From NCBI GenBank assembly GCA_900155495.1, contig FTLJ01000573.1, positions 1 through 64,000 on the forward strand: a stretch of DNA of 64,000 nucleotides. Reading direction: 5' to 3'. Below are positions 1 to 13,297 of the stretch, one piece after another. Position numbers and translations under genes: made by a program. Within the stretch, counting starts at the first letter, position 1. Each line of letters begins with the position of its first letter. The notes beneath the pieces were generated by a model. The model searched no databases and was not told where the DNA came from. It worked only from the letters and a program-made list of their open reading frames with translations. This DNA comes from Porogramme epimiltina (lineage: Eukaryota; Basidiomycota; Agaricomycetes; Polyporales; Polyporaceae).

Positions 1-2582
1 CGCGCTCCCCACGCGTCCGGGGCCCCCGCGGCCACGCCCCCCTTCTCCCTTCTCCCTTCTCCCTTCCCCCCACTCCCCTTCCTAACCCCTCTAACACCCC
101 GCGCCCACCCCCAAGGACCGCAGAGCTCGCAGAACAGCAGGGGTCCCAGGGTGCCGCGCCGGCGCGCCCAGGCTGTCAGCCAAAGTTCGGACGCACGCGC
201 TGCGCGCCGCCTGCGCGTCCGCGACACCGCGCGCGCCGTGCAGAAAGAAGCCCTCGCGCGCTTCTTCTCGCTCTCCGAAAATAAGCTTGCCTTACACACA
301 AGATCCGCGGGCGCACCACGCACCACTCGCCACTCGCCACTCAGCGCACACTGCACAGGGCCATCGCCGCCCGCCCACCCGCGTGGCCCGGGGCGGGCCC
401 CCGGTGTCACCGCGCGCGCCCGCCGCTCTCTCATAGCTATCAGCCGCGAGAGGTGCACGCGTTGACATGGTTCTCGGAGGGAGACCGCACTGCGCCACGC
501 CGCCGCCTCCGCCGGGAGGACGCGAGGGCAAGCGGAGAGGCGCTCGTGTGCGGTACGGTGCGGCCCGCGGGAAATCCCGCAAGTACCAGGACCCAGGTGT
601 GGCGCCGAGTGCAGGCCGAGCGGACTCTGTGGGAGGCCTCGAACGTTGTTGTGTGTGCAAGTATGTGGCGGCGGTGGGCGGTGGCACGCCGAGAGCTCGC
701 GCGACCACTTGGCTCAGTGTTTTTTCGGTCGAAATTTTTCTTCATTATGTGCGCGTAGCGAGGAAAACGTTCGGGAGGCGTCGTATGTCGCCTCTTAGCT
801 ATTGGAATGTGCTTCTCCACGCCATCGCACTGCGGCTGCATGCCCAGCGCGTCTCTAAGGAGACGTAGGAACGCACCTCCATTCAGCGGGCGCGGTTTGG
901 GTCAGCGTCGAGGAGGGCTGAGGCTGGCAAAGGGACTAGCGCCGATCACGATCAGATTGGCTCGAGGCCGATGCATTGCGAATGAGGCGTTTCGGCGGAC
1001 GACGACCCGCGAACGACGACACTGTGGCCGGTGCGGACCACGGAGGAACGTGCGAGGACGGTGGCGGGGCCACCACGAAAAAGTCGTCCGCGGTGCAAGT
1101 TTCAGCACGTCGCCTGGGCGGGCGGTGGCCTGGGTAAACGCACGGCGGGGGGACCCGGCCGCGACGAGGACTCGGACGCCTCGACGCCCAGCGCTGCAGG
1201 CTTGACTCGGGCAGGGGGCGGCGGGGCCTGGGCAGGCGCACGCCCCTCTCCTCCCCGAAAGGGCGGAAAGTTCGGACAGGAGAATATGAGCCTGGGAGCG
1301 TCGGAGGCCCGGCGGGGACGCGGTGGTCCCCACGGGCCGAGGCGTGCCAGCAGATGCATATTGAGATGGAACGGCGCGGTGGAAGGCGAAGGGGGAGGAG
1401 CCTTCATATTCGGAGCGCCCGAGGCACAGAAGCAGCGGCACACGTTCCGCGCGGAATAAGTACGCTGTACACGTCCCCGCACGCTTTGGGCAGCGCGCGC
1501 CCGATCTCGATTGCGGTCGACCAGCTTCTGCGAGGGCACGCATGCGGCCTGCACTTTTCTGCTCAGCGCTCGCTGCTGCCCCTGGAAAGGGTCCACCGCT
1601 TCGCGCGAGCCGAGGACGCGCGCAATTGGGCGAGGAGGGTGCTGGTGGTTGCGGGTGCGCACGGGGCCGCGGGGCGGTGACGGTGGCCAAGAAGCGCGAG
1701 TACGGGCGTGCAAAGCTTGTACGACGCACGAGTCAGACCCGCACACGCCGGGGCGGTGACGGCGGATACTAAGAGTGCTAGAAGGCCCAGAGGATGCTCA
1801 GAAGTGGAAAGCCCCCCACCGCTCCGCGGCGTGGCAGGGCGGGACAGTTGGCGTCTGCAATGGCACTACTGTGGGCTGGGCTAGCGGGCCCTGCACATGG
1901 CGCGGGAAGCACGGTCGTCGGGAGACGGGGGGACGGGGCGCATAAGGCACAAATTGCAACGAAATGATCAGATCACCGAGAGCGGTGGTGCTGCGGGAAA
2001 GAGGCCGGCCGGGCTGGCGCGACGGTGGCTGGCCGCTGCACGAATGTGGGCGGGCGGGCGAGCGGGCGAGCGGTGGCGCTGGGCGGCTGCTGTGCTCGTT
2101 CGCGGCTGCGAGAGCGGGCGAGCGACGGCCGGGCCCTGGGCGTATTCCAGGTCGGGTCGGGGGAGGAGAGGGCCGCATGAGCGATTAGGAGGGCTCGGAG
2201 GGCGCGGCTCGAGGGGCGGCTCGGCGGGGAGGGGTCGGAGGGAGAGGCGACGGGCGTTCAACCAGAGGGCTGGCCGTGAGAACGTGCGAAGCCCCACACG
2301 GCTGCCTAATCGGGGGTGCGAATGCGGGGTTGTGATTGGCGGGCGAGTACGAACGTGCAAGGGACGGAGGGGCTGGTGGGCTCGGGCGCGTCGCGGGGAA
2401 GAAAGTTGCGCTCGCCCAGACTGTCTCCTTCCAGCGTAGATTTGATCGCCCTCGGAAGCCCATCTGCCGATGCTCCTTCTAGCACAACTTAAAAAGCGAC
2501 ATGCGCCCGTCCACCCTCCCTGCTCAGTCCATCCCCACGAGTCTCCCACCCTCCGAGCTCCCCCTCTCCACCGCCGGACGAG
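1..2582. other. GC-rich gene-free upstream region
   Basis: No convincing gene is seen. Many long open frames occur on both strands, but they overlap in all phases, are rich in Arg/Pro/Gly/Ala and share no recognisable family motif, as expected of GC-rich noncoding DNA. The right end carries the phosphate transporter promoter: a pyrimidine-rich leader and a TATA-like run (cttaaaaagc) near 2488, about 95 bases before the transporter start. Confidence 0.6.
40..67. repeat. CCCTTCT heptamer tandem repeat
   Basis: A short pyrimidine array with about four copies of the unit CCCTTCT lies at the left edge, within the GC-rich noncoding segment. No function is implied. Confidence 0.7.
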
Positions 2583-4675
2583 ATGACTTCCTCCTACGTG
2601 GCTGACAAGGCCTCCACCTCCTCCGCAGAGGCCCCCGTCTCGCGCGATGCCTACGCTCTCGACGAGAAGCGTAGGGCCGCCCTCGCCGAGATCGACACCG
2701 CCAAGTTCTCGTAAGTCTCTAATCTCTCCCCCCCTCTCTCCTCCCCCTCACGCGACCCCACGCCAGTTGGTTCCACGTAAAAGTCTGCATGGTCGCCGGT
2801 GTCGGCTTCTTCACCGATGCGTACGACATCTTCGCGATTAACATTGCGTCGACCATGCTTGGCTACGTCTACGGCCACAACAGTGAGTATCCTTATCTCT
2901 CCAACACGTTCGACTTCCCCCTGACCCTCCTCCCCTCAAGACCAAAAGCTCTCGTCCAACCAGGACCTCGGTGTCAAGGTCGCCACCCCCGTCGGTACGC
3001 TTGTCGGTCAGCTCCTCTTCGGTTGGCTCGCGGATGTTGTCGGTCGTAAGCGGATGTGTGCGTAACCCCCTCCTCCTCCTTCTTGTTTAGCGCGCGCTAA
3101 ATCTCCTCCCACATAGACGGTGTCGAGCTCATGCTCATCATTGTGGCTACCTTCGGTCAGGCCCTCTCCGGCGCCGGTCATGCGGTCAACATCATCGGCG
3201 TCCTCGTCGTTTGGCGGTTCATAATGGGCGTCGGAATCGGTGGTGACTACCCCCTGTCCGCCGTCATCTCTTCCGAGTTCTCCTCGACGCACATCCGTGG
3301 TAGGATGATGACCGCCGTCTTTGCCAACCAAGGCTGGGGTCAATTCTGTGCGTACCCTACTGTTTGCGCGATTTTTCGGCATTTTTACTCATGGAGGTCA
3401 TTTAGCCGCTGCGCTCGTCGCGTTCATCATTGTCGAGGCGTACAAGACCTCCCTCCTCAACGACGACCCCACGGTCCTCGCCCACGTCGACTTCATGTGG
3501 CGTCTCCTCATCGGTCTTGGCTGCGTTCCTGGCGCGATCGCCCTCTACTTCCGTCTCACCATCCCCGAGACCCCCCGCTTCACCATGGATGTCGAGCGCA
3601 ACGTCAAGCAGGCGACCCAGGACGTCGAGAACTTCCTCACTTCCGGCTCCTACTACGTCGACCCCGACGCGGTCATCGAGCGTGTCCAGGCCCCCAAGGC
3701 GTCCCGTCGCGACTTCGTTGCGTACTTCTCGCAGTGGGAGAACCTCAAGCTCCTCATTGGTACCTCGTACTCTTGGTTCGCGCTCGACATCGCCTTCTAC
3801 GGCCTCGGTCTCAACTCCTCGATCATCCTCAATGCCATCGGCTTCGGCACGCCTAGCTCCAGCCTCACCGGCACGAACAAGGTGTATCAGAACCTGAAGA
3901 ACATCACCGTGGGCAACATGATCCTTTCCGCTGCTGGCCTCATCCCCGGCTACTGGGCGACCTTCCTCGTGATCGACAAGTGGGGCCGCAAGCCCATCCA
4001 GCTCATGGGCTTCACCATGCTCACGATCCTCTTCGTCATCATGGGTGCGTACGGTCTTCTCCAGATCCGGTCCGAGATCAACCACCCTAATCTAATCACA
4101 ACTTTCCCACGCAGGCTTCGCCTACGACAAGCTCACCGCGTCCGACAGTGGCAAGAAGGCGTTCGTCTTCCTCTACTGCCTCACCAACTTCTTCCAGAAC
4201 TTCGGGCCCAACACGACTACGTTCATCGTCCCCGGTGAGGCGTTCCCGACGCGCTACCGCTCCACCGCGCACGGTATCTCGGCCGCGAGCGGCAAGCTCG
4301 GCGCTATCGTCGCGCAGGTCGGCTTCGGCAAGCTCGTCAACATTGGCGGCACGAACGCGTTCGTCAAGCACCTGTGCGTACCTTTCCTCTCACAGTCCAG
4401 GTTCCTGCGCATCCCCGATGCGTGGCTGGTCGATGCGATCGTGTGCTGACGACATGTGGCGATGCGTACACAGGCTCGAGATCTTCGCGTTCTTCATGCT
4501 CACGGGCATCTTCTCGACGTTCCTCATCAAGGAGACGAAGCTGCAGTCGCTCGAGGAGCTCTCGAACGAGAAGCAGGAGGGCTTCATCGATGGTCAGTCT
4601 TTCTCATGGGCATTGAACGCGATCTGTCGGTGTCTGACCTTCTGTCTTACAGGTACCCCGAAGAGGTCGGCATGA
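2583..4675 (+). CDS. PHO84: PHO84-type inorganic phosphate:H+ symporter (MFS)
   Basis: Major facilitator of the phosphate:H+ symporter family, acting at the plasma membrane in phosphate uptake. The start at 2583 opens a short hydrophilic N-terminus; introns begin at 2711 (to 2766) and 2883 (to 2940), with further short GT-AG introns near 3057, 3350, 4043, 4374 and 4590. The spliced product is about 540 residues, the usual size. Diagnostic pieces are [14 protein letters not shown] after TM2, the phosphate-porter signature [16 protein letters not shown], the central DKWGRKP loop and [21 protein letters not shown] in the C-terminal half. The last exon is joined across an intron to end in TPKRSA. 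Neighbours give no pathway link. The family is confident; high or low affinity cannot be judged. Confidence 0.92.
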
Positions 4676-7600
4676 AGCGCACCGCTTTATTAGCTCGCCC
4701 GCTCGCTCTCACGACCACGTTTTCTCTCTCCTTGCATTACCTATCTATTACCACCCACCCGCCCATGTCGCTCTGTCACTCGCATCGTTCACGGCCCTAC
4801 AGCGCCACCTCTTTCTTCCTCTAGTCCGTACGCTCCTTATACCTATACACAGTACTCACGACGAGTGACATGTACTCCTGCTGCTGAGTGTAATGCTAGT
4901 GTGCTCGAAACGCTCCCCGTCTGTCTGTCCGTTAGGTAGCTTGGCTGGCGCACCGTTGCCCCTCGTGGATGGTTTGTCTATGGGATTGTGAAAGTAGTAA
5001 TTTTTTGCCCCTCGTACCTACGTAGAATACATACGCTCCCCGCCGCACGCGTGCCACCGCGCACGCACGTTCGCAATGTACTCATAATAACGATCGATGT
5101 CCCCTGATCCCCCTGACCCGCCCTGGCGGCCCCTTCCCCCTCGCTTGCCCTCGCTAGGCGTGATGATTTTGAAGGCCAGGGACGCGGTGTGGGGGGGGGA
5201 AGCTTCGCGCGAGGGTGCCGCCCATTGTGCGTTTAGGTAAGTGGGGGCAAGCGAGTTGACGTCGGGACCGGTGCGGAAGGCGAAGGCGAGATCCCGGGCC
5301 GCGACCGAATCTTGGTGGATCGCCGGTGCCAGTGCTTACCGTAAGTGACGCTCCACCCTTCCTGCCCCCGAAGGGTCTAGGCTGGCGGGCCGCGGTCGGA
5401 GTGCGCTCCTCCGGAGTGGAGCACTCAGCACTGGAGCTGGAGCCTGGAGCGCCTGGCGCGGGGGGCTTGGCTGGAGTCCGGCGTCGGCGCAGGCGGCGAA
5501 TCGAATTGTCGGCCACGCTCGATTTGGAGGGAGATGTGACGAGCGGTTCCGCGGTGCGCGATGCATCGTGCGGGTGGTGCGTCGTTTGCGTCGGAGAGCG
5601 GGGAGCTGTTGAAAAGGGAGGGGGGGTGTGCGTGTGTGGGGAGGAAGTCGTGAATCTTGGATCTTGGGAGTCCCTCAGCCTCCGCGCGCACACTTTACGT
5701 CCGGTGAGACGCGTCCGAACGACAGCAGGTGTGTGCGCTCGCGTTTGCCCCCGTGCAGAATGCCACTCACCGCACCTCTGTAGACAGAGCCTCCTCAACC
5801 CGGCCACCCCCCCCAATACACACACGCACCATGCCGCCGCCCAAAGCTCCGCCCGCCCATCCACAGAAGGAGAAGTCCGAAGGGGCGGCGGCGGGGCGGG
5901 TCCCTGCTGAGCCATCCGACCCGGCGGACGGGGCGCCGACGGCCCCGCGCGCGGCGCAGGAGGAGAACCCACAGCTCGTAGCGCACCGCCGTGGCTGGCA
6001 GGCGGCTGACGCGCGCGGAGGGTCCAGGTCCGGAGCGAGGGGCGGAAACGCGAAGGCGAGGCTGTGAGGTGGTACTTGGGTCGTGTCGCGAACGTCGGGC
6101 TTGGGAGGATGGCTGGCCGGTTGTGCCACGAAAGTGCCGTGGGGAGGGGAGGGGTGGCGGAGGCGCTGAGGACAAGTTGTCGCTCATGGGTGAGAACTCT
6201 GTGAGATTTGTCCCCGAACAATCGATCGCGCGTGTACATCTTGCATGCAGCTGCTGGTCGATGTGGCGGCGGGTGTACAGGAAGCAGTTCTTGGATGTGG
6301 TTGAAGGGTCGTGAGAATGACGGCATAACCGACTCTGCCCCGCGTCGCGGGCGTTAACACAGGTTGGTTACTCCCCTTAAGCTTGTACATGACGCCGGCC
6401 ACCATATAATCAGACTGATTCCTCTACTGCCTTGCGTGCTATCTTCTTGCTCAAAGTCACCGACACCATCGAGCTCCGATTTCATGTGGCTCTTTTTGCG
6501 CTCCACTGACTGAGGACCACTATGTCGCTATGTCGCCACTGAGCCCAAGCAGCTCTCATACGTATCTTCAATGCACTTCTTTCCTACATTCAAGGCGTTG
6601 CACCGTTCCTTGCGAGCACATACGCACATTCTACCTTGCGGCATAGTCAATGTCATCCTTCTCGCTAGCGTCGTCCATATCTAGTGATCTATCGCCTAGG
6701 AGGAGCCCCGGGCTGCCAACTGTGTCGTCACGAATGCGTACGCGTCTGATGCTCACGAAACATCGATGGAATTAACAACACAAATTCGCAAGTACACTTC
6801 CGGTAAGCTAGGTCTTCAAGCTTCGATGGTAGGTGGCTGACTTTCCTATGGGTAGATGTCAGCCTCGTGTCCCCGCCGGAATGAAGTCATCTTGGTCCCG
6901 ACTCGAATTGCAGCTGTCTATAAATCAACGCATCCTCCCCCAGCGTCCTCTTTCCTCACTCTTCTTTCTACCACCATCTTCGTTCCGCCTCCAGCACACC
7001 CCCTCTACCCGTCAATATCCCATGTACCATCAGCACGAACACCTACGCTGGCCGTAAGGTTTCCGTCGACAGCAAGGCTACCAAACCCGTCCCGGTGTTG
7101 GGGTCCGCCGTACGTTTCATCGCCCCCCTTCATTCTCCCTCCCCATTACCTCCTGACGTACCCGCAGTGCACCCTGGTACCGCCTCAACAGGCGCAAAAC
7201 GACCGACGCATCAAGTACCGCGCCTGAGGCGTCCCGCGATTCATCGGGGCACCGCGCGGGACCGGGGAGACAAACCGAGAGCGCCGCACGGATGGCCGGG
7301 TGTGCCTGACCATCGGCCTTCAGACCTATATGCTCCAACCTCCTCATTGTGGAGTGGGGAGGCGGGCATGCCCCGGCCTCGGAGGTGGCGTGCCGAGGTC
7401 GTCGGGCGGGGGCTGACGGATGTCTAGGGCAGCCCCCCTCGCGTTGGGCGTGTTGCTCGCCGAGCTACGTCCCGCGACGAGATGACATTTAATCGGGCGC
7501 GGAGAGCTGCCGCTTGGGTTAACGGGGCCGACTTGGGCGTGCACTGGTGGGGTTTGTGGCAGGATGGCTACCTGTCGCGCTCCCCACTCTCGCGCGTCCC

Positions 7601-8688
7601 GGTCGGTCTTAGGGACACCGGGGTATGGTTGAGTGGCCCCGGCGTCGCAGTACCGTCGTGACAGTCCTTTGCGGTCTGGCGAGCCGCGGGGGACAGCCCC
7701 TTCGGGGGCCGGTCTAGCTTCGGCTAGGCCACCCGCTACTTTCTCCCCCTCTTCGTGCAATCATCTTCCTTCGTGTCCCGAAGAAAGGCGGCTGCACGAA
7801 GATGGGCCGAAGGACCAAGGCGGTCATCGTATGCCTATGTATGTATTATGATTTGGTCTTGTAGTATGTAGGTGAGGTCCCAGAAATCTTCAACTGGAAG
7901 CACTGCCCACATGCCTCTACACGTCTCGGCTTGGATACCTGCTGAGAAACGCGGTGCTCTGACAGATACCTGCCCTTGAATAGCTTCGACACGTGCAAAT
8001 ACGTCCCCAAGACGGACTGCGATGCCGACGAGTTGACTTCAAGGACAGCCTCGTCAAGCCGCTATCATGGAAGACAAGTCGCTCGCCCTCAATCGTCCTG
8101 CTGACCCAACCCTAGCCAGACAGTCAAACGTTCGTCTGTCAAGGGGCTCCTAAACGGGACAACCACGTCCGGGAAACGGCGGCCTTTCTACGTGTGCGAA
8201 CGTCGTTGAGATACCGCAGACCCGTGCAGTCGGATCCGTGTTGCCCAGCAGCCGCAGCCCGCTTCGCAGCCCGCGGAGTAACAGGGACGCTCCCGCACGC
8301 TGTCAGCTAAGCCGGACAGCTTGCCGAAGGAATCATATCAGCCCCTGCGCTGAGTAACGCAGAAGACGCGTGGGGTGCTGTCCCAAGAACAGAAGTGATG
8401 CTAGAGTATAGTGAACTGGCTAGCTAAAACAGCCGCCTACGTAACTCACAGCTCGATGATGAAGTACATACCTAGAAATGATGTAACTCTGCGTAAGTTG
8501 AGACAAATGACTTCTGGTGCACTGGGTCCTATCACACGACATCGAGACGGACGTCGTTCGCGGTGCATCCCAATGACGGAGTGGCAGAAAGGATACAAAG
8601 GCGACCCGACAACACTACATGTCGTCAAGGCGAGAACGACGGTGGAGGATCAGTGTGCACAGTGGGGACAAAAGTCATATTACAGCCG
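4676..8688. other. Gene-poor intergenic spacer
   Basis: Holds the 3' UTR of the phosphate transporter and about 3.5 kb without a supportable gene. A transcription-unit-like motif is seen at 6917-7160: TATAAATC, a pyrimidine-rich leader and a GT-AG intron-sized gap (7110-7168). However, the reading frame across it has no in-frame ATG and soon stops. Other open frames here match no family. It may contain gene relics. Confidence 0.5.
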
Positions 8689-10207
8689 TTATGTCTCTGT
8701 CGGTTTCGGCTTCTTTTTCTGCGCCCAGAGTTGGTATATGAGGTGAGGTAGGTGGAAAACCGTAGGGGAATCACTCACGTATGCTACAGCCTCGAAGTCG
8801 TACTTGATACCAGCCTCTTCGAGTTTCCGCTTCCGCTGCTCCTGACGCTTGAGTAGCCGCCTCTCGGCCTTCTCGATGTCTTTCTCCTCGCGTGGCTGAG
8901 GAGAAATTGCGTCAGGTTGGCGGTTTTGTGTATGATGGGGGTACTAGACGCACCGCATTATGTATAACCCTTGCCACACGGTCGCGAGGAACCTGCCGCC
9001 ACTTCCTGTTCGCGCCAACCCAGAGCTCTGGATGCACTTGGTCCTTCGGGATGACCTTGCACGTGAGGATGTGGCCCATGAGGAGGTAGTTGTCCATTGT
9101 CTCAGCAACAATCTGTGCGACCGAAGATGAATCGAACTCTATGAAGCCGTAGTGCTTCGGCTTGCCAGTCTGGACATTCATTATGAAACATGTCTTGAAC
9201 GAACTATAGATTTCACGTACCTTTTTGTTACGAGACAGCCGGAGCCTCGTAACCGTGCCGAATTGCGAAAAGTATGCTCGCATCTGCTCCTCGTAGAAAC
9301 CATGTGGTATCCGACCGATGTAGATGACACCAACATCCTGGTTCTTAATAGACAGTGTCAGGCGAAGGGCATCTGCGCAATGAAGGATAGAACACCTCAC
9401 CTGTTTTCGCTTTGCCTTCTCGAGTTTGCGCCTCACGGTTTCGTCGTCTTTCGCAATGGTCGGAAGCTTGCCGATGTCGATACCGGGGATATCGTCCACC
9501 ATCTCATCTTCGTCAGACGAATCATCGTCGTCAGAAGAAAAGCCGTAGAAGGCTTCCTCATCCTCCTCATCCACCTCAGCCTCATGCGGTTGCTCAGGGT
9601 CTGATTCCGCGTCCGCATGCGTTTGCTCGGGTTCAGGTTCTGGGACAACCTTCGCGACCTTGCTCTTCTTCGAACGCTTAGAAACAGGTTCTTCCGAGGT
9701 CGCTGGCGGCTCATTTGTAGGAATAGTGGGCTTGGCCTTTTTGGAAGACTTTGAGTTCTCCTGAACCGCCTTCCGTTTTTGAGGAGTGGCCTTTGCAGCG
9801 GCCAGCTTCGACTCCGTGGGCTTTTCCGCTACGGCGTCACTCTTCTCGCCGGCAGACGATTTTCTCCTCTTCTTCTTCTCGCCCTTCTCCTCCAATACAG
9901 CTTCCTTCACGGACGACTTAGCCACAACATCCTCCTCTGCTACCACATCAGCCCCATTCTTGCGCTTCTTGGGGGCGGAGGTTGTTGCCTCGACCGCAGC
10001 GACTGGGTGCACTTCGTCCTCCTCAGTAACACCCTTGCGCTTCTTCTCTTTGGCAGGTTTCGAGGAAGATGGCTCCGCGGGAGCAGCGTCGGCGTCGAGT
10101 TTCTTCGCCTTTTTGGACTTCATTGGCGTCTCCGGCTTGAGGTCCTGTTGGGACTTCTTCTTCGCCAATTTTGCGGGTTTCTCCGTCTCAGATTTCGCCT
10201 TAGCCAT
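8689..10207 (-). CDS. NIFK/Nop15-like nucleolar RRM protein
   Basis: Predicted nucleolar protein for 60S ribosome biogenesis (yeast Nop15, animal NIFK). The start at 10207 gives a 430-residue product with introns 9344-9400, 9170-9220, 8896-8953 and 8719-8778. The first ~265 residues are a Lys/Ala/Glu/Ser-rich low-complexity tail with many KKRK-type nuclear signals and an acidic stretch ([22 protein letters not shown]). A single RRM follows (about residues 270-350), with the RNP-like segments VIYIGRIP and KHYGFIEF. The conserved post-RRM segment [13 protein letters not shown] is diagnostic, and a charged C-terminal helix ends the protein. It is divergent from the Cdc16 gene, with 284 bp between starts. 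An upstream in-frame ATG at 10246 would add 13 residues and is less likely. Confidence 0.85.
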
Positions 10208-10491
10208 AGTGAGCAATGAGAGCAGAGGAGGAGGAAAGGGATACACGGGTGGAAGTACTCAAGACAAAATTTGGACGATCTGCGGGCGAAGCGAGAGTAG
10301 ACGCCCGAAATGCGGGCCACGTGGTTTACAGACGCGAAGCGCGTTCGCGCCGTTGACCGTGAAGTGTCCCGACTTTGGCTGCTTTGACCTCTTCGCTCTC
10401 GTCCCAAACCACGCCCTCCCTCAGCTCCTCGCACGCCGTCTGCAACACCTGGTGTCGCATATATCTGCCGTAGCTGTTATCCTCTTGCTCG
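10208..10491. promoter_or_regulatory. Divergent promoter NIFK-like / CDC16
   Basis: A 284-base gap separates the two divergent ATGs, so both genes must be driven from a shared intergenic region. No TATA box stands out. Co-expression of a ribosome-biogenesis gene and a cell-cycle gene is possible but is inference only. Confidence 0.5.
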
Positions 10492-13186
10492 ATGTCTGCT
10501 ACACCACCGACAGGCTTCGCTATGCCGCGAGCACCCTCCCCGTCCGGATCGCGCCCTCGCCACTCCCTCAACACCTCCTTCTCTTTCGGGCCGCAACCAC
10601 TCCTCGACTCTCTTGCAGATGCGAATACTAGCGGCGCGTCAAATCAAAGGTCTTATCTTGACCCAAGCCGGTCGATTCTCCAAACATCGCCCCTCCGTGG
10701 GTCACCTCGCATGCAACGTAGAACAAAAACGACGGCAAGTAGGCATCCACTCGCGAATGACACAACGGATGTCTTTCAAGATGACGCGGACGACGAGGAT
10801 GAAGAGAGGCAGCAGTGGGGCATAGTCGAGCGCATGCGTCTGTGGAGGCACGACGCGCTCATGCAACACCTGCACGACTCGGCCGCGTTCTGGGGTGATA
10901 AGATCGTCACTTGGACCAGTGCGTAACACTATATCCTTCTGCATATATCCGTCTCTAACCACGCGCGGTTCGCAGACGACCCGAACGATGCGTTCTGGCT
11001 CGCCCAGACGTACTTCCTGAAGCATGAATATTCGCGCGCGGAGCGGCTGCTCACGCGCCCCTTCCCAACCGCCCCACCGCGCACAGGCCCCATCGCAGCC
11101 GCATCTAACGGCACCGTCCAACCACCATTTGCGCCCGCCGCGGCGAACGCCAAGGGCAAGGGGCGCGAGATGCCCCCACCAGCTATACCGTCCGCCTTAG
11201 GCTTTGGCTCGACGGCACCGCGCGCGCAGGGGGTGCAACGTCTCCCCGTAGGTCCCGGCGAGATGGTAGACGTTGCGGTACAGCACGAGGACGGCGTGTC
11301 GCGCCTCGTCGATATGAGCGTCGCGTGCCGGTACCTCGCCGCTCAATGCCAGATGCGACAGGGGAAGTGGAGTGACGCACTGGAGATGCTTGGGGAGTCG
11401 AACCCGTTCCGAGAAGCAGCTGAAGGTGGCTCCGAGGTTCCTAACATGGATGGTGGTATTAAGGTGCGTACTACCACCCGAGCGACATTGTCATGCTAAT
11501 CCTGCCTGTGTGCAGATCGAGGCTTCAATGTGTAATCTTCGCGGACTACTTATGCTCAAGCTGAATCGCGGTGACCAAGCCAAGCATTGTTTCATGGAGG
11601 CGTTAGCTCTCGATGTGAAATGTTATGAGGCGTTCGAACACCTCATTAGCGGCGAGATGATGACTCCGGAAGAAGGTGCGTTCCCCGTGGTCAACCGAAG
11701 TAGCCCACTTAATGACCTATCTATCTGGTAGAATGGGAATTTGTGCAATCATTAGCATACCGGGAACAAACACCATCAGATTCTGAGTTTATTCGACTCA
11801 TGTACTTGTCGCAATTACGGAAGTACAAGCACGCGGAAGAACACGCATTAGTTCGAAGAAGACTGGTAGACGAGTACGGTCTTGGAGATAACCCGGATGT
11901 GCTCTACAGCTTTGCGGACGCATTATATACCCAATTACGTTGGGCAGATTGCTTTGCTATCACGACTAGGTATAGTCTTAACCCCTCATTTAGATTTCAC
12001 TCACTCACACTGCTTCAGGATTCTTGGTCTTACAAATGTACACAAGAACACCATGCCCTTGCACATCGCTTGCATGTACCACCTCTCCCATCTCAATTCG
12101 CAACTATTCCTCCTCGCCCACGAGTTGGTCGACAAGGAGCCAGAAAATGCCATTAGTTGGTATTCGGTCGGCATATGGTATATGTGTGTCGAGAAATATC
12201 AGGAAGCACGGACGTATTTCAGGTGAGCGAACAATCTCATATGCGTCGCCGGTTCCTGACATATCCCTTGACATCTAGCAAAACGTCCCTCATGGACCCT
12301 CGTTTCGCACCTGCATGGATCGCGTTTGCGCATGCCTTCTCTTTTGAGGGTGAGCATGAGCACGCCGTTACCGCGTACTCGACGTGCGCACGGCTTTATA
12401 CCGGGTCACATCTCCCACTCATGTTCGTCGGGATGGAACACATCATCCTCTCGAACAAGCAGCAAGCGGAAGACGCACTTGTCGCCGCACAGCACATGTG
12501 CGACGGGGACCCACTGTTGTACAATGAGCGCGGTGTCATGGCGTTCTCGAACGAGGAGTGCGTGTCCTTGTTTCAACAACAATGCGTACTAAGGCTGACC
12601 GGAGATGCAGTTACGAAACTGCGGTCAAACTGTTTGAGGACGCGATTAATCTCGCCAAGATTGTTCAAGCCTCCCAGAAATCCTGGATACCAACCTACCT
12701 CAACCTCGGCACAGCACTTCGCAAGCTTGGGTGAGTTTGGTCGGGACATGTTGCCATCGCACTACCTAAGAGTCTGACATGACGTGTACAGACGTTTCGA
12801 GGAGGCAAAGGTGGCATACCAGCGTGTCCTAGAGATTGATTACCGCAATGTGAACGCGCTATCGTTCATGGGCGTGACACACCACCTCTTGGGAAACATT
12901 GAGGCCGCGATCGTCAAATACCACGAGGTACGCTGCCTTTATCTTCCATATCTCATCCTCCTTCTCATGACGTCTCCAGGCGCTGAGCATCGAACCTATT
13001 AATGGTTACGTCCTCGAGCTGCTTGATATGGCCCTGGAGGCCAGCGCCGACCTGGGACCGTTCGGCTTCAAGCGCGGGCCACCCGGCGGCGAGGACATCT
13101 GGGCGGAGAAAATGCGCGAGCATCGGGAGCACAGAGATAAGGGCAAACAGGTTGCCAACACTGGGGACTTTGACACGAGCTTGTAG
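10492..13186 (+). CDS. CDC16: Anaphase-promoting complex TPR subunit Cdc16/Cut9 (APC6)
   Basis: Scaffold TPR subunit of the APC/C ubiquitin ligase, needed for the metaphase-anaphase transition. The start at 10492 precedes a Ser/Pro-rich N-terminus; introns include 10919-10975 and 11464-11515, plus short ones near 11673, 11969, 12221, 12559, 12730 and 12928. The protein has the family order: N-terminal segment with MRLWRHDALMQHLHDSAAFWGDK, an early TPR block (DPNDAFWLAQTYFLKHEYSRAE), then the Cut9 core (KNTMPLHIACMYHLSHLNSQL; ENAISWYSVGIWY; DPRFAPAWIAFAHAFSFEGEH; YNERGVMAFSNEEY; WIPTYLNLGTALRKLGRFEEA). The end is a short charged tail. It is slightly long at the N-terminus, where low complexity is common. 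Family assignment is firm. Confidence 0.9.
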
Positions 13187-13297
13187 GAATTAGAGGCGCG
13201 GCGTTGTGTACTATAGTGGTACATTCGTCATCGAGATCAGGGAGAAAAAAAGTACACTACACACCTTCATCCACTGATTGTGACACTTATCTGCTGC

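Noticed and set aside
151..2549. Many long open frames on both strands in the first 2.5 kb.
   Set aside because: They overlap each other in several phases, are low-complexity Arg/Pro/Gly/Ala, and match no family; this is expected from GC-rich noncoding DNA.
5154..6326. A 390-codon minus-strand open frame.
   Set aside because: Pro/Ser/Arg-rich with no motif, and overlapped by long frames in other phases; likely random in GC-rich spacer.
6833..7230. TATA-like box, pyrimidine leader and intron-like gap that could mark a small gene.
   Set aside because: The frame across the intron lacks a start codon and stops soon; could be a relic but no product can be supported.
8411..8746. A 111-codon plus-strand frame.
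   Set aside because: It overlaps the spliced 3' exons of the NIFK-like gene on the other strand and shows no family features.
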